The position numbers and the translations under genes are program-made. 64,000 bases of DNA from Crassaminicella profunda. GTDB lineage: Bacteria > Bacillota > Clostridia > Peptostreptococcales > Thermotaleaceae. Of this stretch, positions 23,920 to 31,974 are shown piece by piece. The notes under the pieces were generated by a model. That model searched no databases and was not told the DNA's origin. It saw only the letters and a program-made list of their open reading frames with translations. Where the stretch lies: positions 4,457,355-4,521,354 of the forward strand of contig NZ_CP082326.1 in NCBI RefSeq assembly GCF_019884785.1. The letters run 5' to 3'. Numbering within the stretch: position 1 is the stretch's first letter; every line of letters begins with the position of its first letter.

Positions 23920-24516
23920 TTATGCATAAGATAATATTTTGTGCATGCTACAAAATGTTAAAAGATTTTTAATTTGGGCTTTTGCTTTTAAAAACTCGTC
24001 ATAAGTCTTGTCTGACAGGGTAGCATCTCCATAAACTCTCCAACCGTTAACTTTAGTAAGTTTTAAGGAAGGGTGCCCCATGAATCCAAGGACATCTTTT
24101 AAAGGATACCCCAGAAAAAGTCCTATTTCATCAGGGATTGTTCCTTGTATGATTTTTTCAATCATATGATTTAGATATAATTCTAAATTGTATTCCTTCG
24201 GGTAACCTATACTTTTTAGAAACTTAGCATTTTTAAAATCTCTCAAGACCCCATCTAAAGATACAGGCTTGTAGAAAAGTATTTTTGTACTTTTATGATT
24301 AAAATGAAATATTTTAAATGATATCTTTTTACAATTTCCAAAATAATGATTGATTTTATTTATTTTTTCATTGAGTGTTTTGTCATGGCTTGGAAAACTT
24401 AAAATTTCTGATGGCTTTGCCCCAAGAATAACAGGACCTAAAATTTGAACAAGCCATTTTATAAATTCATCATTGCTTTGTTGGAAGCAAATAGGGTTCT
24501 TTTCTTTTTGAAGCAT
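23920..24516 (-). CDS. DUF3793 family protein, Fur-box controlled
   Basis: About 198 residues starting at ATG 24516 (MLQKEKNPICFQQ), which has AAAGGTGGCG upstream; an in-frame ATG 36 bases earlier lies inside the Fur box and is unlikely. DUF3793 proteins are clostridial, of unknown function. Seen: KWLVQILGPVILGAKPSEIL, FKIFHFNHKSTKILFY and GLFLGYPLKDVLGFMGHPSL. A Fur box (24538-24556) sits directly upstream, and the divergent neighbour is a ferric-type ABC importer, so an iron-starvation role is likely. It is soluble. Confidence 0.88.
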   Translation of the reverse strand: MLQKEKNPICFQQSNDEFIKWLVQILGPVILGAKPSEILSFPSHDKTLNEKINKINHYFGNCKKISFKIFHFNHKSTKILFYKPVSLDGVLRDFKNAKFLKSIGYPKEYNLELYLNHMIEKIIQGTIPDEIGLFLGYPLKDVLGFMGHPSLKLTKVNGWRVYGDATLSDKTYDEFLKAKAQIKNLLTFCSMHKILSYA

Positions 24517-24537
24517 TATTACGCCACCTTTCTGATT

Positions 24538-24556
24538 GATAATAATTATCACTCTC
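24538..24556 (-). promoter_or_regulatory. Fur box upstream of the DUF3793 gene
   Basis: GATAATAATTATCACTCTC matches the 19-bp Fur consensus GATAATGATTATCATTATC at 16 positions. Confidence 0.85.
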
Positions 24557-24587
24557 GTTTATAATAACAAATTGATTTTATTTTGTC

Positions 24588-24636
24588 AATAATAATTATC
24601 ATTATCATTGACAACTTTAAAAAAAATAGTTAAAAT
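24588..24636 (+). promoter_or_regulatory. Fur box overlapping the promoter of the iron ABC operon
   Basis: AATAATAATTATCATTATC (24588-24606) matches the Fur consensus at 17 of 19 positions. It abuts a perfect -35 box TTGACA (24608-24613), followed after 17 bp by TAAAAT (24631-24636). Bound Fur would block polymerase directly. Confidence 0.92.
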
Positions 24637-24740
24637 TTAGATATAGTATCTTTGAATAGGATGGTCAGATCGTTTAAGGGAACTAAGAGAACTTAGAATA
24701 ATTTTCATCAAAAAAATATAATAAAGGAAGTGTAAAGAGG

Positions 24741-25847
24741 ATGTATAGAAAAGTGAAAAGAAGTACCCTTCTATTATTAATACTAATTTTAGCAGGGATG
24801 ATAATTTTTTCAGCTTGCAGTGCTAATAACATAGAAGAAACAAAGAAAGATGACAAAATAGAAAAAGCAGTTGCTTCAGAAAAATCTGCTTATAGTGAAG
24901 AAGAAGGAAAGATTACTGTATATTTATCAGGGTCAGAGCCTATGATAAAAAAATTAGAAGAAGAGTTTGAAGCACAAAGAGGAGATGTATTAGATTTATT
25001 ACATATGGGTTGTGGCCCACTTCGTCAGAAGGTGTGGACAGAAAAAGAAGCTGGTCAAATTCAAGCAGATGTAGTTTGGGGTTCTGATCCATTAATGTAT
25101 AGGGTCTTAACAAAGGAAGGGGCTCTTGAGAATTATTTACCAAAAGAATATGACGCAATTAAATCTGAATACAAAATAGGCGATGGCTATTATACTTTGG
25201 TAAACGAGAGATATGGTGTGATTATTTATAATAAAGATCATATAGAAAAAGAAAGTATTCCTAAAGCTTTTTCAGATTTAAAGGATAAGAAGTGGGATGG
25301 GGTTATGGTGATGGCAGATGCCAATCAATCTTCTACTGCATTAGCATTGACTTCAGCAATTTATCAAATGAGCGGAAATAATTGGGACTATTTAAAAGTG
25401 ATGCATGAAAATCATTTATTCTTAACAAAGAAAAATGGAGAAGTACCTTCAAAAATTTCAGAAGGAGAATTTGATGTGGGGATTGCACCGCATGATGGGG
25501 TGTTAAGGTTACAGAAAAAAGCAAAAAAAGATGGATATGAAACACCTTTAGCATTAGCTTGGCCAGAAGAAGGCGCATTAGCTATCCAAAGACCTATTGC
25601 AATTATAAAAAATCAAAAAAGACCTGATAGCAATAAAAAAATAGCTGAAGAATTTGTTGATTTTATCTTATCTAAAAAAGCACAAATGATTACAGCGAAT
25701 TTTGGATTTGTTAGCGTGAGAAAAGATATACCATTACCTATAGGAGTGCCAGAAGATATAAAAGTTATGCCAGTGGATTGGGGATATGCTAGTGAACATG
25801 AAGAGGAATTACGAGATGGATTCAGAGAAATCATGCAAGGAAAGTAG
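24741..25847 (+). CDS. Fe(3+)-type ABC transporter substrate-binding lipoprotein
   Basis: 368 residues: signal peptide with lipobox FSAC (lipid-modified Cys26), then a periplasmic-binding-protein fold of the FbpA/FutA class. Seen: ITVYLSGSEPMIKKLEEEFE, ADVVWGSDPLMYRVLTKEGA, a Tyr-containing ligand region (DGYYTLVNERYGVIIYNKDH), and ANQSSTALALTSAIY. It would capture ferric iron or a related metal complex outside the cell for the permease and ATPase encoded next. Promoter and Fur box lie about 110 bases upstream. Spermidine/phosphonate-type ligands are a weaker alternative, made unlikely by the Fur box. Confidence 0.9.
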   Translation: MYRKVKRSTLLLLILILAGMIIFSACSANNIEETKKDDKIEKAVASEKSAYSEEEGKITVYLSGSEPMIKKLEEEFEAQRGDVLDLLHMGCGPLRQKVWTEKEAGQIQADVVWGSDPLMYRVLTKEGALENYLPKEYDAIKSEYKIGDGYYTLVNERYGVIIYNKDHIEKESIPKAFSDLKDKKWDGVMVMADANQSSTALALTSAIYQMSGNNWDYLKVMHENHLFLTKKNGEVPSKISEGEFDVGIAPHDGVLRLQKKAKKDGYETPLALAWPEEGALAIQRPIAIIKNQKRPDSNKKIAEEFVDFILSKKAQMITANFGFVSVRKDIPLPIGVPEDIKVMPVDWGYASEHEEELRDGFREIMQGK

Positions 25848-25854
25848 CTACTTT

Positions 25855-27537
25855 ATGAAAAGTGTTTTTATAAAATTACGGTCTGAATCTCAGACCGTAA
25901 TTCTATTTATGATAGGGATCCTCATAAGTTTATTTGTTTTATATCCTTTTTTAGTATTATTGATAAAAAGCTTGATGAATGAGGGACGTATTACTTTAGA
26001 TGTATATATAAGAATTTTAAAAGATCAAGAGACCTATAAAGCTATAGGAAATACGATTTATGTTTCTTTAGGGGTTACTTTATTGACAAGTTTATTTGGT
26101 GGTACTTTAGCTTGGTTAGTGACAAGAACAGATTATGTTTATAAAGAGGCAATAAAAAAGTTAGCTTTTTTAACTTTTATGATGCCATCCTATGTCATTG
26201 CTATTTCATGGATAGAATTCTTTGGAAGAAATGGTTATTGGAATCGTATTTTAAGAAATATATTTGGAATTTATGAATATAGATTTATTCCTTATTCTTT
26301 AGAAGCTGTAATCCTTGTCATGTCTATTCATCTATATCCATTAGTATTTATGGCAATAGCCAACGCCTTAGGAAAGACGGATCCTTCTTTAGAGGATGCG
26401 GCAGTTATGAGTGGTGCTAGTAGATTAAAAGCAGTTATTACTATCACATTACCTTTAACGATACCTAGCTTTATAGCTATAGGATTATTAGTATTTAGTC
26501 GTACTATGGCAAACTTCGGGGTTGCTGCAGTATTAGCATTGCCAGTAGGAGAAGAGGTATTGACAACGAGAATATATAGTGGGTTGACGAACTTAGATTT
26601 ACAGCTTGCTATAGCAATTTCTGTTATCTTAGTTATTTTTTCTGGAATTGTTTTTTTTATGAACAATGTCTTAATGAGAAAGAGAAGATTTACAACTATG
26701 ACAGCAAACGCACAAAAGGCAAAGCTTATCCCATTAGGAAAATGGAAAAATAGTATTGTATTTTTTGTCATTTTATTTCAAAGTATTACGACAATCATTC
26801 CATTAATAGTGATTGTAACATCTTCTTTTTTAAAGAGATGGGGATTGACACTTACATTAGATCATTTAACTTTAAATAATTATGTAGTTTTGTTATTTAA
26901 AAATCAGTTAACTAGAGGTGCCTTTAAAAATAGTATTTTTTATGGATGTATTGGAGCAAGTATTGCTGCAGGGGTAGGAGGGGTTGTTTCATATATTTCT
27001 AATAAAACAGATTTAAACGGAAGAAAATTAGTAGAATTTATTGTAACTTGGCCAATGGCGTTTCCTAATATGGTTTTGGCTGTTGCTGCAACCCTTGCAT
27101 GGATGCATCCACCTTTTAAATTATATGGTACACGATGGATTATTATAGTGACTTATATAGCATTGTTTTTGCCTATTATTATAAAAAATGTCAGTGGACT
27201 TATTCAAAATCAGGATGTTTTTATTGAAAAAGCAGGAAGAATGTGTGGGGCTTCTAATATTAGGGTCTTCAAAGATATTACTTTACCGATGATTATGCCA
27301 GGCCTTCGGTCAGGATGGATTTTAGCCTTTTTAATAGCATTAAGAGAAATCCCTATTTCCCTTTTGCTCTATTCACCAGGAACGGAGACGATAGGTGTGA
27401 TGCTTTTTGGGCTTAAATCTAATTCTTATGGATTGGAAATGACATCAACGCTGGCAGTAGTAATTATAGGGATGACTATTATTGGGCATGTCTTACTCAA
27501 AAAAGTTAAAGGTTTAAAGATGGAGGTAGAAAAATGA
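25855..27537 (+). CDS. Fe(3+)-type ABC transporter permease
   Basis: About 560 residues, a fused permease with two MetI-like halves and roughly 12 membrane spans (FbpB/SfuB type). Each half carries the EAA loop that docks the ATPase: EDAAVMSGASRLKAVITITL in the first half and EKAGRMCGASNIRVFKDITL in the second. The ATG at 25855 (MKSVFIKLRSESQ) follows GGAAAG; an alternative ATG at 25816 overlaps the upstream gene. Its last codons overlap the ATPase gene by 4 bases, so it is translationally coupled in the Fur-controlled operon. Confidence 0.92.
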   Translation: MKSVFIKLRSESQTVILFMIGILISLFVLYPFLVLLIKSLMNEGRITLDVYIRILKDQETYKAIGNTIYVSLGVTLLTSLFGGTLAWLVTRTDYVYKEAIKKLAFLTFMMPSYVIAISWIEFFGRNGYWNRILRNIFGIYEYRFIPYSLEAVILVMSIHLYPLVFMAIANALGKTDPSLEDAAVMSGASRLKAVITITLPLTIPSFIAIGLLVFSRTMANFGVAAVLALPVGEEVLTTRIYSGLTNLDLQLAIAISVILVIFSGIVFFMNNVLMRKRRFTTMTANAQKAKLIPLGKWKNSIVFFVILFQSITTIIPLIVIVTSSFLKRWGLTLTLDHLTLNNYVVLLFKNQLTRGAFKNSIFYGCIGASIAAGVGGVVSYISNKTDLNGRKLVEFIVTWPMAFPNMVLAVAATLAWMHPPFKLYGTRWIIIVTYIALFLPIIIKNVSGLIQNQDVFIEKAGRMCGASNIRVFKDITLPMIMPGLRSGWILAFLIALREIPISLLLYSPGTETIGVMLFGLKSNSYGLEMTSTLAVVIIGMTIIGHVLLKKVKGLKMEVEK

Positions 27538-28592
27538 TCCAAGCAACAATAAGAAAATTATCCAAGAGATATGGAAAAGTTATGGCTATCAATGCCTTAG
27601 ATTTAGATATTTATAAGGGAGAAATGTTGACTATTGTTGGGCCAAGTGGATGTGGAAAGAGTACACTCCTATCTTGTATTGCAGGGCTAGAAAAGGTGGA
27701 TGATGGAGAAATTACTATTGCAGATGAATTGGTATCTTCAAAGGACTATTTTAAATTGCCAGAAAAAAGACAAATAGGACTGGTTTTTCAAAATTATGCC
27801 CTGTGGCCCCATAAAAATGTTTTTGAGAATATTGCTTATCCATTAAGGATAAAAAAAGAATGTAAGGATAGGATTAAAAATGAAGTAGCAAAAGTGGTAA
27901 GTATTGTACGATTAGTGGGGAAAGAAAGGTGTTACCCCCATGAATTAAGTGGAGGAGAGCAGCAAAGAGTAGCATTAGCAAGAGCATTAGTAATGAATCC
28001 AAAGATCTTATTGTTAGATGAGCCTTTATCTAATTTAGATGCAAAATTAAGAGAAGAGATGCAGTATGAAATAAAGAGAATACAAAAGGATATGAATATT
28101 ACAATCATACATGTTACACATGATCAATATGAAGCTATGGGTATATCTGATAGAATTGCAGTGATGAATGGAGGAAATCTTATTCAAATAGGTACGCCTG
28201 AGGAGATTTATGAAAATCCTAAAACGGAATTTGTAGCAAAATTTATTGGAAAGGCAAATATTATCTACAATTATGTGAATAGACGTGATAAATACAGTTG
28301 TTTAGAATTATTTAAAAATGTTTTTATAGAAAATAAAGATGAAATAAAAGAGTATGGAAAAGAAATAATTTTATCCATTAGACCAGAGGATATTTTTCTG
28401 CAAAAAGATCAAGGAATGTGTAAAGGTGTGATTATAAAAACATTTTATAGAGGAAATATGATTGAGTATAGGATACAGGTAGAAAACAAAAATTTAATGG
28501 TACAAACGAGTAATAAGGAACAATATGAAGTAGGAGAAGAAGTTTGGGTGAATATTGAGCAAGTAAAAATTTTAAAAGATGAGTGTAAATAA
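27534..28592 (+). CDS. Fe(3+)-type ABC transporter ATP-binding protein
   Basis: 352 residues of the FbpC/PotA class. Walker A GPSGCGKSTLLS near residue 36, Q-loop VFQNYALWPHKNVFEN, signature LSGGEQQRVALARAL, Walker B ILLLDEPLSNLDAKLREEM, and H-loop THDQYEAM are all intact. A C-terminal TOBE-like regulatory part (about 240-352, SIRPEDIFLQ...) follows. It energises uptake through the permease encoded just upstream (ATGA overlap). Third gene of the Fur-box operon; no terminator is obvious after it. Confidence 0.95.
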   Translation: MIQATIRKLSKRYGKVMAINALDLDIYKGEMLTIVGPSGCGKSTLLSCIAGLEKVDDGEITIADELVSSKDYFKLPEKRQIGLVFQNYALWPHKNVFENIAYPLRIKKECKDRIKNEVAKVVSIVRLVGKERCYPHELSGGEQQRVALARALVMNPKILLLDEPLSNLDAKLREEMQYEIKRIQKDMNITIIHVTHDQYEAMGISDRIAVMNGGNLIQIGTPEEIYENPKTEFVAKFIGKANIIYNYVNRRDKYSCLELFKNVFIENKDEIKEYGKEIILSIRPEDIFLQKDQGMCKGVIIKTFYRGNMIEYRIQVENKNLMVQTSNKEQYEVGEEVWVNIEQVKILKDECK

Positions 28593-28717
28593 AAGTAAAA
28601 AAACAAAATAATGGGCAAGATTAGCTCTATACATTTAAAAGATAAAGTATGTTATACTGATTTATATAATAGATAGTGGAAAAATGTTTTGTGAATTGGA
28701 TAGGGAGGAGTGTTTAC

Positions 28718-29725
28718 ATGAAAAAATTATTATCTTTCATGATGATTTTTTTATTACTTTTTAGTGTTATAGGATGTTCAAAAGAAGAAGCTACAGATGA
28801 AAATGTAAAACAGGAAAAAGTGATAGAAAAAGAAGTTGTAAAGATTGCAGGACTTAAGGGTCCTACTTCTATTGGTATGATAAAAATGTTTGAGGAAAAA
28901 CCTATATTAGGAGAAAACATAGATTCAGCGTATGAAGTTGCAGGCACACCTAATTTATTAGTTTCAAAGCTTCTATCAAAAGAAGTTGATTTTGCAGCTC
29001 TTCCTACTAATGTAGCTGCAAAGCTTTATAATAAAGGGGCAGGTTACAAATTAGCTGCTGTGAATACCTTAGGGGTTTTGTATGTAATGACTCAAGGGGA
29101 AGAGATAACTCGGTGGGATGATTTAAAAGGGAAGAAGATTAATATGATTACAAAAGGGTCAAACCCGGATGTGGTATTTAAATATTTGTTAAAAAAGAAT
29201 GGATTAGATCCAGAAAAAGATGTGACGCTAGATTATACATTATCTCATGCTGAACTTGCACAGGCTATGGCTGCTGGAAAAGTAGATATATCAGTACTTC
29301 CTGAGCCATTTGTAACAATGGTTAGTATGAAAAATAAAAATGCAAAAATTGTGATGAATATTCAAGATGAATGGAAAAATGTATTAGGAGCAGGTGCAGG
29401 TTTAGTACAAGGGTGTTTAGTTGTAAGGGAAGAATTTGCACAAAAAAATCCGGAAGTTGTAAAAAACTTTTTAGCAGAATATGAAAAAAGTATTCATTGG
29501 GTAAATGAAAACACGTCAGAAGCTGGGAAATTAGTCGAAAAACATGGTATTGGCATGAAAGCTAAAATGGCTGAATTAGCTATTCCAAGATGCAATATTG
29601 TTTTTAAGGATGCAAAAGAGTCACAAAAAACTGTAGAAAAATTTTTGGAATTACTTTATGATTTTTCACCAAAAGATGTGGGAGGAAAACTTCCTGATGA
29701 AAATTTTTACTATAATCAAAAATAA
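28718..29725 (+). CDS. SsuA/THI5-type ABC substrate-binding lipoprotein
   Basis: 335 residues, starting at ATG 28718 with GGGAGGAG upstream. Lipoprotein signal with VIGC, then an NMT1/SsuA-like binding fold: VKIAGLKGPTSIGMIKMFEE, ALPTNVAAKLYNKG, WDDLKGKKINMITKGSNPDV, ELAQAMAAGKVDISVLPEPF. Members bind sulfonates, nitrate, taurine or thiamine precursors; the ligand cannot be read here. Permease and ATPase follow. The 126-base gap after the iron operon contains possible -10 boxes (TATACT, TATAAT), so it may be separately transcribed or read through from the iron operon. Confidence 0.88.
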   Translation: MKKLLSFMMIFLLLFSVIGCSKEEATDENVKQEKVIEKEVVKIAGLKGPTSIGMIKMFEEKPILGENIDSAYEVAGTPNLLVSKLLSKEVDFAALPTNVAAKLYNKGAGYKLAAVNTLGVLYVMTQGEEITRWDDLKGKKINMITKGSNPDVVFKYLLKKNGLDPEKDVTLDYTLSHAELAQAMAAGKVDISVLPEPFVTMVSMKNKNAKIVMNIQDEWKNVLGAGAGLVQGCLVVREEFAQKNPEVVKNFLAEYEKSIHWVNENTSEAGKLVEKHGIGMKAKMAELAIPRCNIVFKDAKESQKTVEKFLELLYDFSPKDVGGKLPDENFYYNQK

Positions 29726-30455
29726 ATTTCCAACCATTTTATCCATATTGATTTTGACATTTACTTGGAAAATCATCTCCGAAATAATTGATTCGGAGAT
29801 GATTCTTCCTTCTCCTGAAGTTACCTGTAAAGCGATGTTTCTTCTTATAAAGTCTGAAGCTTTTTTTAAAATAGTTATGATGACTATAAAAAGAGGATGT
29901 ATAGGATTTTTTTTATCTTGTACTTTAGGGTTAGGAGTAGGACTATTAACAGGAAGCAATTTGTTTTTAGAAAAGTTAATGGAACCTATTTTAGTTGTTA
30001 TTAAGTCTACTCCTGTTATGTCTATTATTATCCTTGCACTCATATGGTTTAAAACAGATGATGTACCTATTTTTGTTAGTTTTTTAGTTGCTTTTCCTAT
30101 CATATGTGTCAATGTTTCTGAAGGAATAAAAAATGTAGATAGGAAGTTTTTAGAGATGGCAAAAATATATCATGTGAAAAAATATAGAGTGATAGTAGAA
30201 ATTTATTTACCAGCCATTGCTTCTTATTTTATGGCAGGAATTTCTACTGCGATGGGAATAGGATGGAAGGCTGTTATTGCAGCGGAAGTTTTAAGTCAGC
30301 CAACATTTGCTATAGGGACAAGTCTTTATAATTCAAAGGTTTATATTGAAACAGAAAATGTCCTTGCATGGACAGTTATTGCTGTATTTTTAAGCTTTAT
30401 ATTTGAAAAAATCATAAGAATTATAGAACAAAAGATGATTAAATGGAGAGGTTGA
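29697..30455 (+). CDS. SsuC-type ABC transporter permease
   Basis: About 252 residues with six hydrophobic spans, of the MetI-like permease superfamily (SsuC/TauC class). The EAA loop is GIKNVDRKFLEMAKIYHVKK, and the end region GIGWKAVIAAEVLSQPTFAI is typical. The ATG at 29697 is used because GGGAGGA lies 11 bases upstream; the frame is open further back inside the binding-protein gene. It overlaps that gene by 29 bases, showing a tight operon. Confidence 0.88.
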   Translation: MKIFTIIKNKFPTILSILILTFTWKIISEIIDSEMILPSPEVTCKAMFLLIKSEAFFKIVMMTIKRGCIGFFLSCTLGLGVGLLTGSNLFLEKLMEPILVVIKSTPVMSIIILALIWFKTDDVPIFVSFLVAFPIICVNVSEGIKNVDRKFLEMAKIYHVKKYRVIVEIYLPAIASYFMAGISTAMGIGWKAVIAAEVLSQPTFAIGTSLYNSKVYIETENVLAWTVIAVFLSFIFEKIIRIIEQKMIKWRG

Positions 30456-30456
30456 A

Positions 30457-31164
30457 ATGACCCTTAAAATTCAGAAGTTATATAAAAAATATAAAAATCT
30501 TATGGTATTTGAAGATTTTAATATGAGTATACCTAAACAAAAAATTAGTTGCATTTTAGGGCCATCAGGATGTGGTAAAACTACTTTGTTAAATATGATG
30601 AGTGGAATCGTTAAAGGGGAAGCGGGAGAGTTTATAGGATTTGATCAAAATGCAATGGGTTATCTTTTTCAGGAACCAAGACTTCTCCCTTGGAAAAGCG
30701 TATGGGGAAATATTGAATTTATACTAAAAGATATTTATCCAAAGGAAGAAAGAAAAAAAATTGTATTGAAGTATTTAAATATGGTAAATCTTGAAGGCTT
30801 TGAAGATTATTATCCAAAAGATCTTAGTGGTGGGATGATGCAAAGAGTGGCTATCGCTAGAGCTTTTGCTTATCCCTCCGATATTTTGTTGATGGATGAG
30901 CCTTTTAAGGGGTTAGACATAAAGACGAAAGAAGTACTCATTCATGCTTTTGTTAAATTGTGGATGGAGGATTTGCGAACGGTTATTTTTGTAACTCATG
31001 ATGTTGATGAAGCGCTACTTTTAGGGGATAAGATTTATCTATTTAGTAATCTTCCTGTAAAAATAAAAAATTGTTTTGAATTAAATATTTCAAAGGAGAA
31101 AAGAGATTTACAAAATGAAAAGATATTGATTATGAAAAAGAAAATAAATAAAGAATTTAAATAG
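30457..31164 (+). CDS. SsuB-type ABC transporter ATP-binding protein
   Basis: 235 residues. Walker A GPSGCGKTTLLNMMSG, Q-loop LFQEPRLLPWKSVWGN, signature LSGGMMQRVAIARAF, Walker B ILLMDEPFKGLD and H-loop THDVDEALLLG are intact, giving the nitrate/sulfonate/taurine ATPase class. It starts 1 base after the permease stop. With the two genes before it, it makes a complete importer of unknown ligand. No terminator is obvious before the cobalamin riboswitch. Confidence 0.92.
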   Translation: MTLKIQKLYKKYKNLMVFEDFNMSIPKQKISCILGPSGCGKTTLLNMMSGIVKGEAGEFIGFDQNAMGYLFQEPRLLPWKSVWGNIEFILKDIYPKEERKKIVLKYLNMVNLEGFEDYYPKDLSGGMMQRVAIARAFAYPSDILLMDEPFKGLDIKTKEVLIHAFVKLWMEDLRTVIFVTHDVDEALLLGDKIYLFSNLPVKIKNCFELNISKEKRDLQNEKILIMKKKINKEFK

Positions 31165-31261
31165 ATGAATAAATAGTTTATAGAAAGATTTAAAATATAA
31201 AATCTATATTGACGGTTTTGAAATGTAATGATATAATAATCTAGAATTAAATATGGAAATT

Positions 31262-31480
31262 GCATTAGGTACCTTTTCTAAGGTTTAATAGGGAAGTGCG
31301 GTGAAAATCCGACACAGCCCCCGCTACTGTAAATGATGACGAAACCTCAAATAATTCACTGTGAAAATGGGAAGGATGGAGGGAATAGGAAGATTCATGA
31401 GTCAGGAGACCTGCCTATTGTGTATGTGACTACCTTCGGTGGGAAGGCAAGGAATAAAGTAGAACTTCGCATATAAAATT
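31262..31480 (+). promoter_or_regulatory. Cobalamin riboswitch
   Basis: The conserved core is clear: GGGAAG near 31290, GTGAAAATCCGACACAGCCC then CCGCTACTGTAA (31310-31332), and GTCAGGAGACCTGCC near 31401-31415. It is a B12-sensing element that normally switches off corrinoid uptake or synthesis genes. A small hairpin (ACTTCGCATATA/ATATGAAGT) and a terminator follow. The downstream genes are only two tiny proteins of unknown function. Confidence 0.96.
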
Positions 31481-31496
31481 ATATGAAGTATATTTT

Positions 31497-31530
31497 GCCC
31501 TGTCTTTTGACAGGGCTTTATTTATTTATG
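31497..31530 (+). terminator. Riboswitch-associated terminator
   Basis: GCCCTGTC / GACAGGGC stem with TTTT loop and T-rich tail. It is the likely expression platform for the cobalamin riboswitch. Confidence 0.85.
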
Positions 31531-31548
31531 GAAAGGAGGCTCGTAAGA

Positions 31549-31689
31549 ATGAATAAATTAGTTGATGGATTAACCACATTGATTCCTTCCGCGTTAGATG
31601 ATATGTATTCGGATAATCATATTAGATTATTAAAATTTGTTTCTTATGGGCACTTTCCAGAACCACCTAATCAAATTCAAATTGTATAA
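31549..31689 (+). CDS. Tiny protein under the cobalamin riboswitch, 1
   Basis: A 46-residue soluble protein, MNKLVDGLTTLIPSALDDMY then SDNHIRLLKFVSYGHFPEPP and NQIQIV. The ATG at 31549 has a perfect AAAGGAGG site. Upstream in-frame ATGs lie inside the terminator and are rejected. No membrane span, no cysteine, no known family. Its position as the first gene after the riboswitch terminator implies B12-controlled expression. Confidence 0.7.
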   Translation: MNKLVDGLTTLIPSALDDMYSDNHIRLLKFVSYGHFPEPPNQIQIV

Positions 31690-31728
31690 AAATCGTATAT
31701 TTATTTGAATTTGAAAGGAGAAATGAAG

Positions 31729-31935
31729 ATGGTGGTTAATATGTCTATGTATAAAAGATTAAGAAACAATAGCAGAGTTATAACAGGAAATATGAAAGCA
31801 GATAAGATTTATAAGAATTTATTTATTCAAAAGTCTGTAAAAAGCAAAAGAGAATTAAAAAAAGTTTTTTGGAAGGAATTAAAACTATCTTTTTTAAATG
31901 ATGAAAGTCCCATTAAAAACCTCATATATAGATAA
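31729..31935 (+). CDS. Tiny basic protein under the cobalamin riboswitch, 2
   Basis: A 68-residue basic protein beginning MVVNMSMYKRLRNNSRVITG and ending NDESPIKNLIYR. The ATG at 31729 is 8 bases from AAAGGAG. Rich in Lys and Arg with likely helices (KSKRELKKVFWKELKLSFL), so nucleic-acid or membrane-surface binding is possible but unsupported. It follows the 46-residue gene by 39 bases and ends at a terminator, closing the riboswitch transcript. Confidence 0.65.
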   Translation: MVVNMSMYKRLRNNSRVITGNMKADKIYKNLFIQKSVKSKRELKKVFWKELKLSFLNDESPIKNLIYR

Positions 31936-31968
31936 AAAAAAAGAGCCTAAGGTGTGGGCTCTTTTTTT
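31935..31968. terminator. Bidirectional terminator
   Basis: AAAGAGCC / GGGCTCTTT stem with flanking A- and T-runs, between convergent genes. Confidence 0.9.
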
Positions 31969-31974
31969 ACATCT

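Noticed and set aside
31483-31548. N-terminal extension of the first small gene after the cobalamin riboswitch
   Set aside because: It would be translated through the terminator hairpin and has no ribosome site; the ATG at 31549 has a perfect AAAGGAGG.
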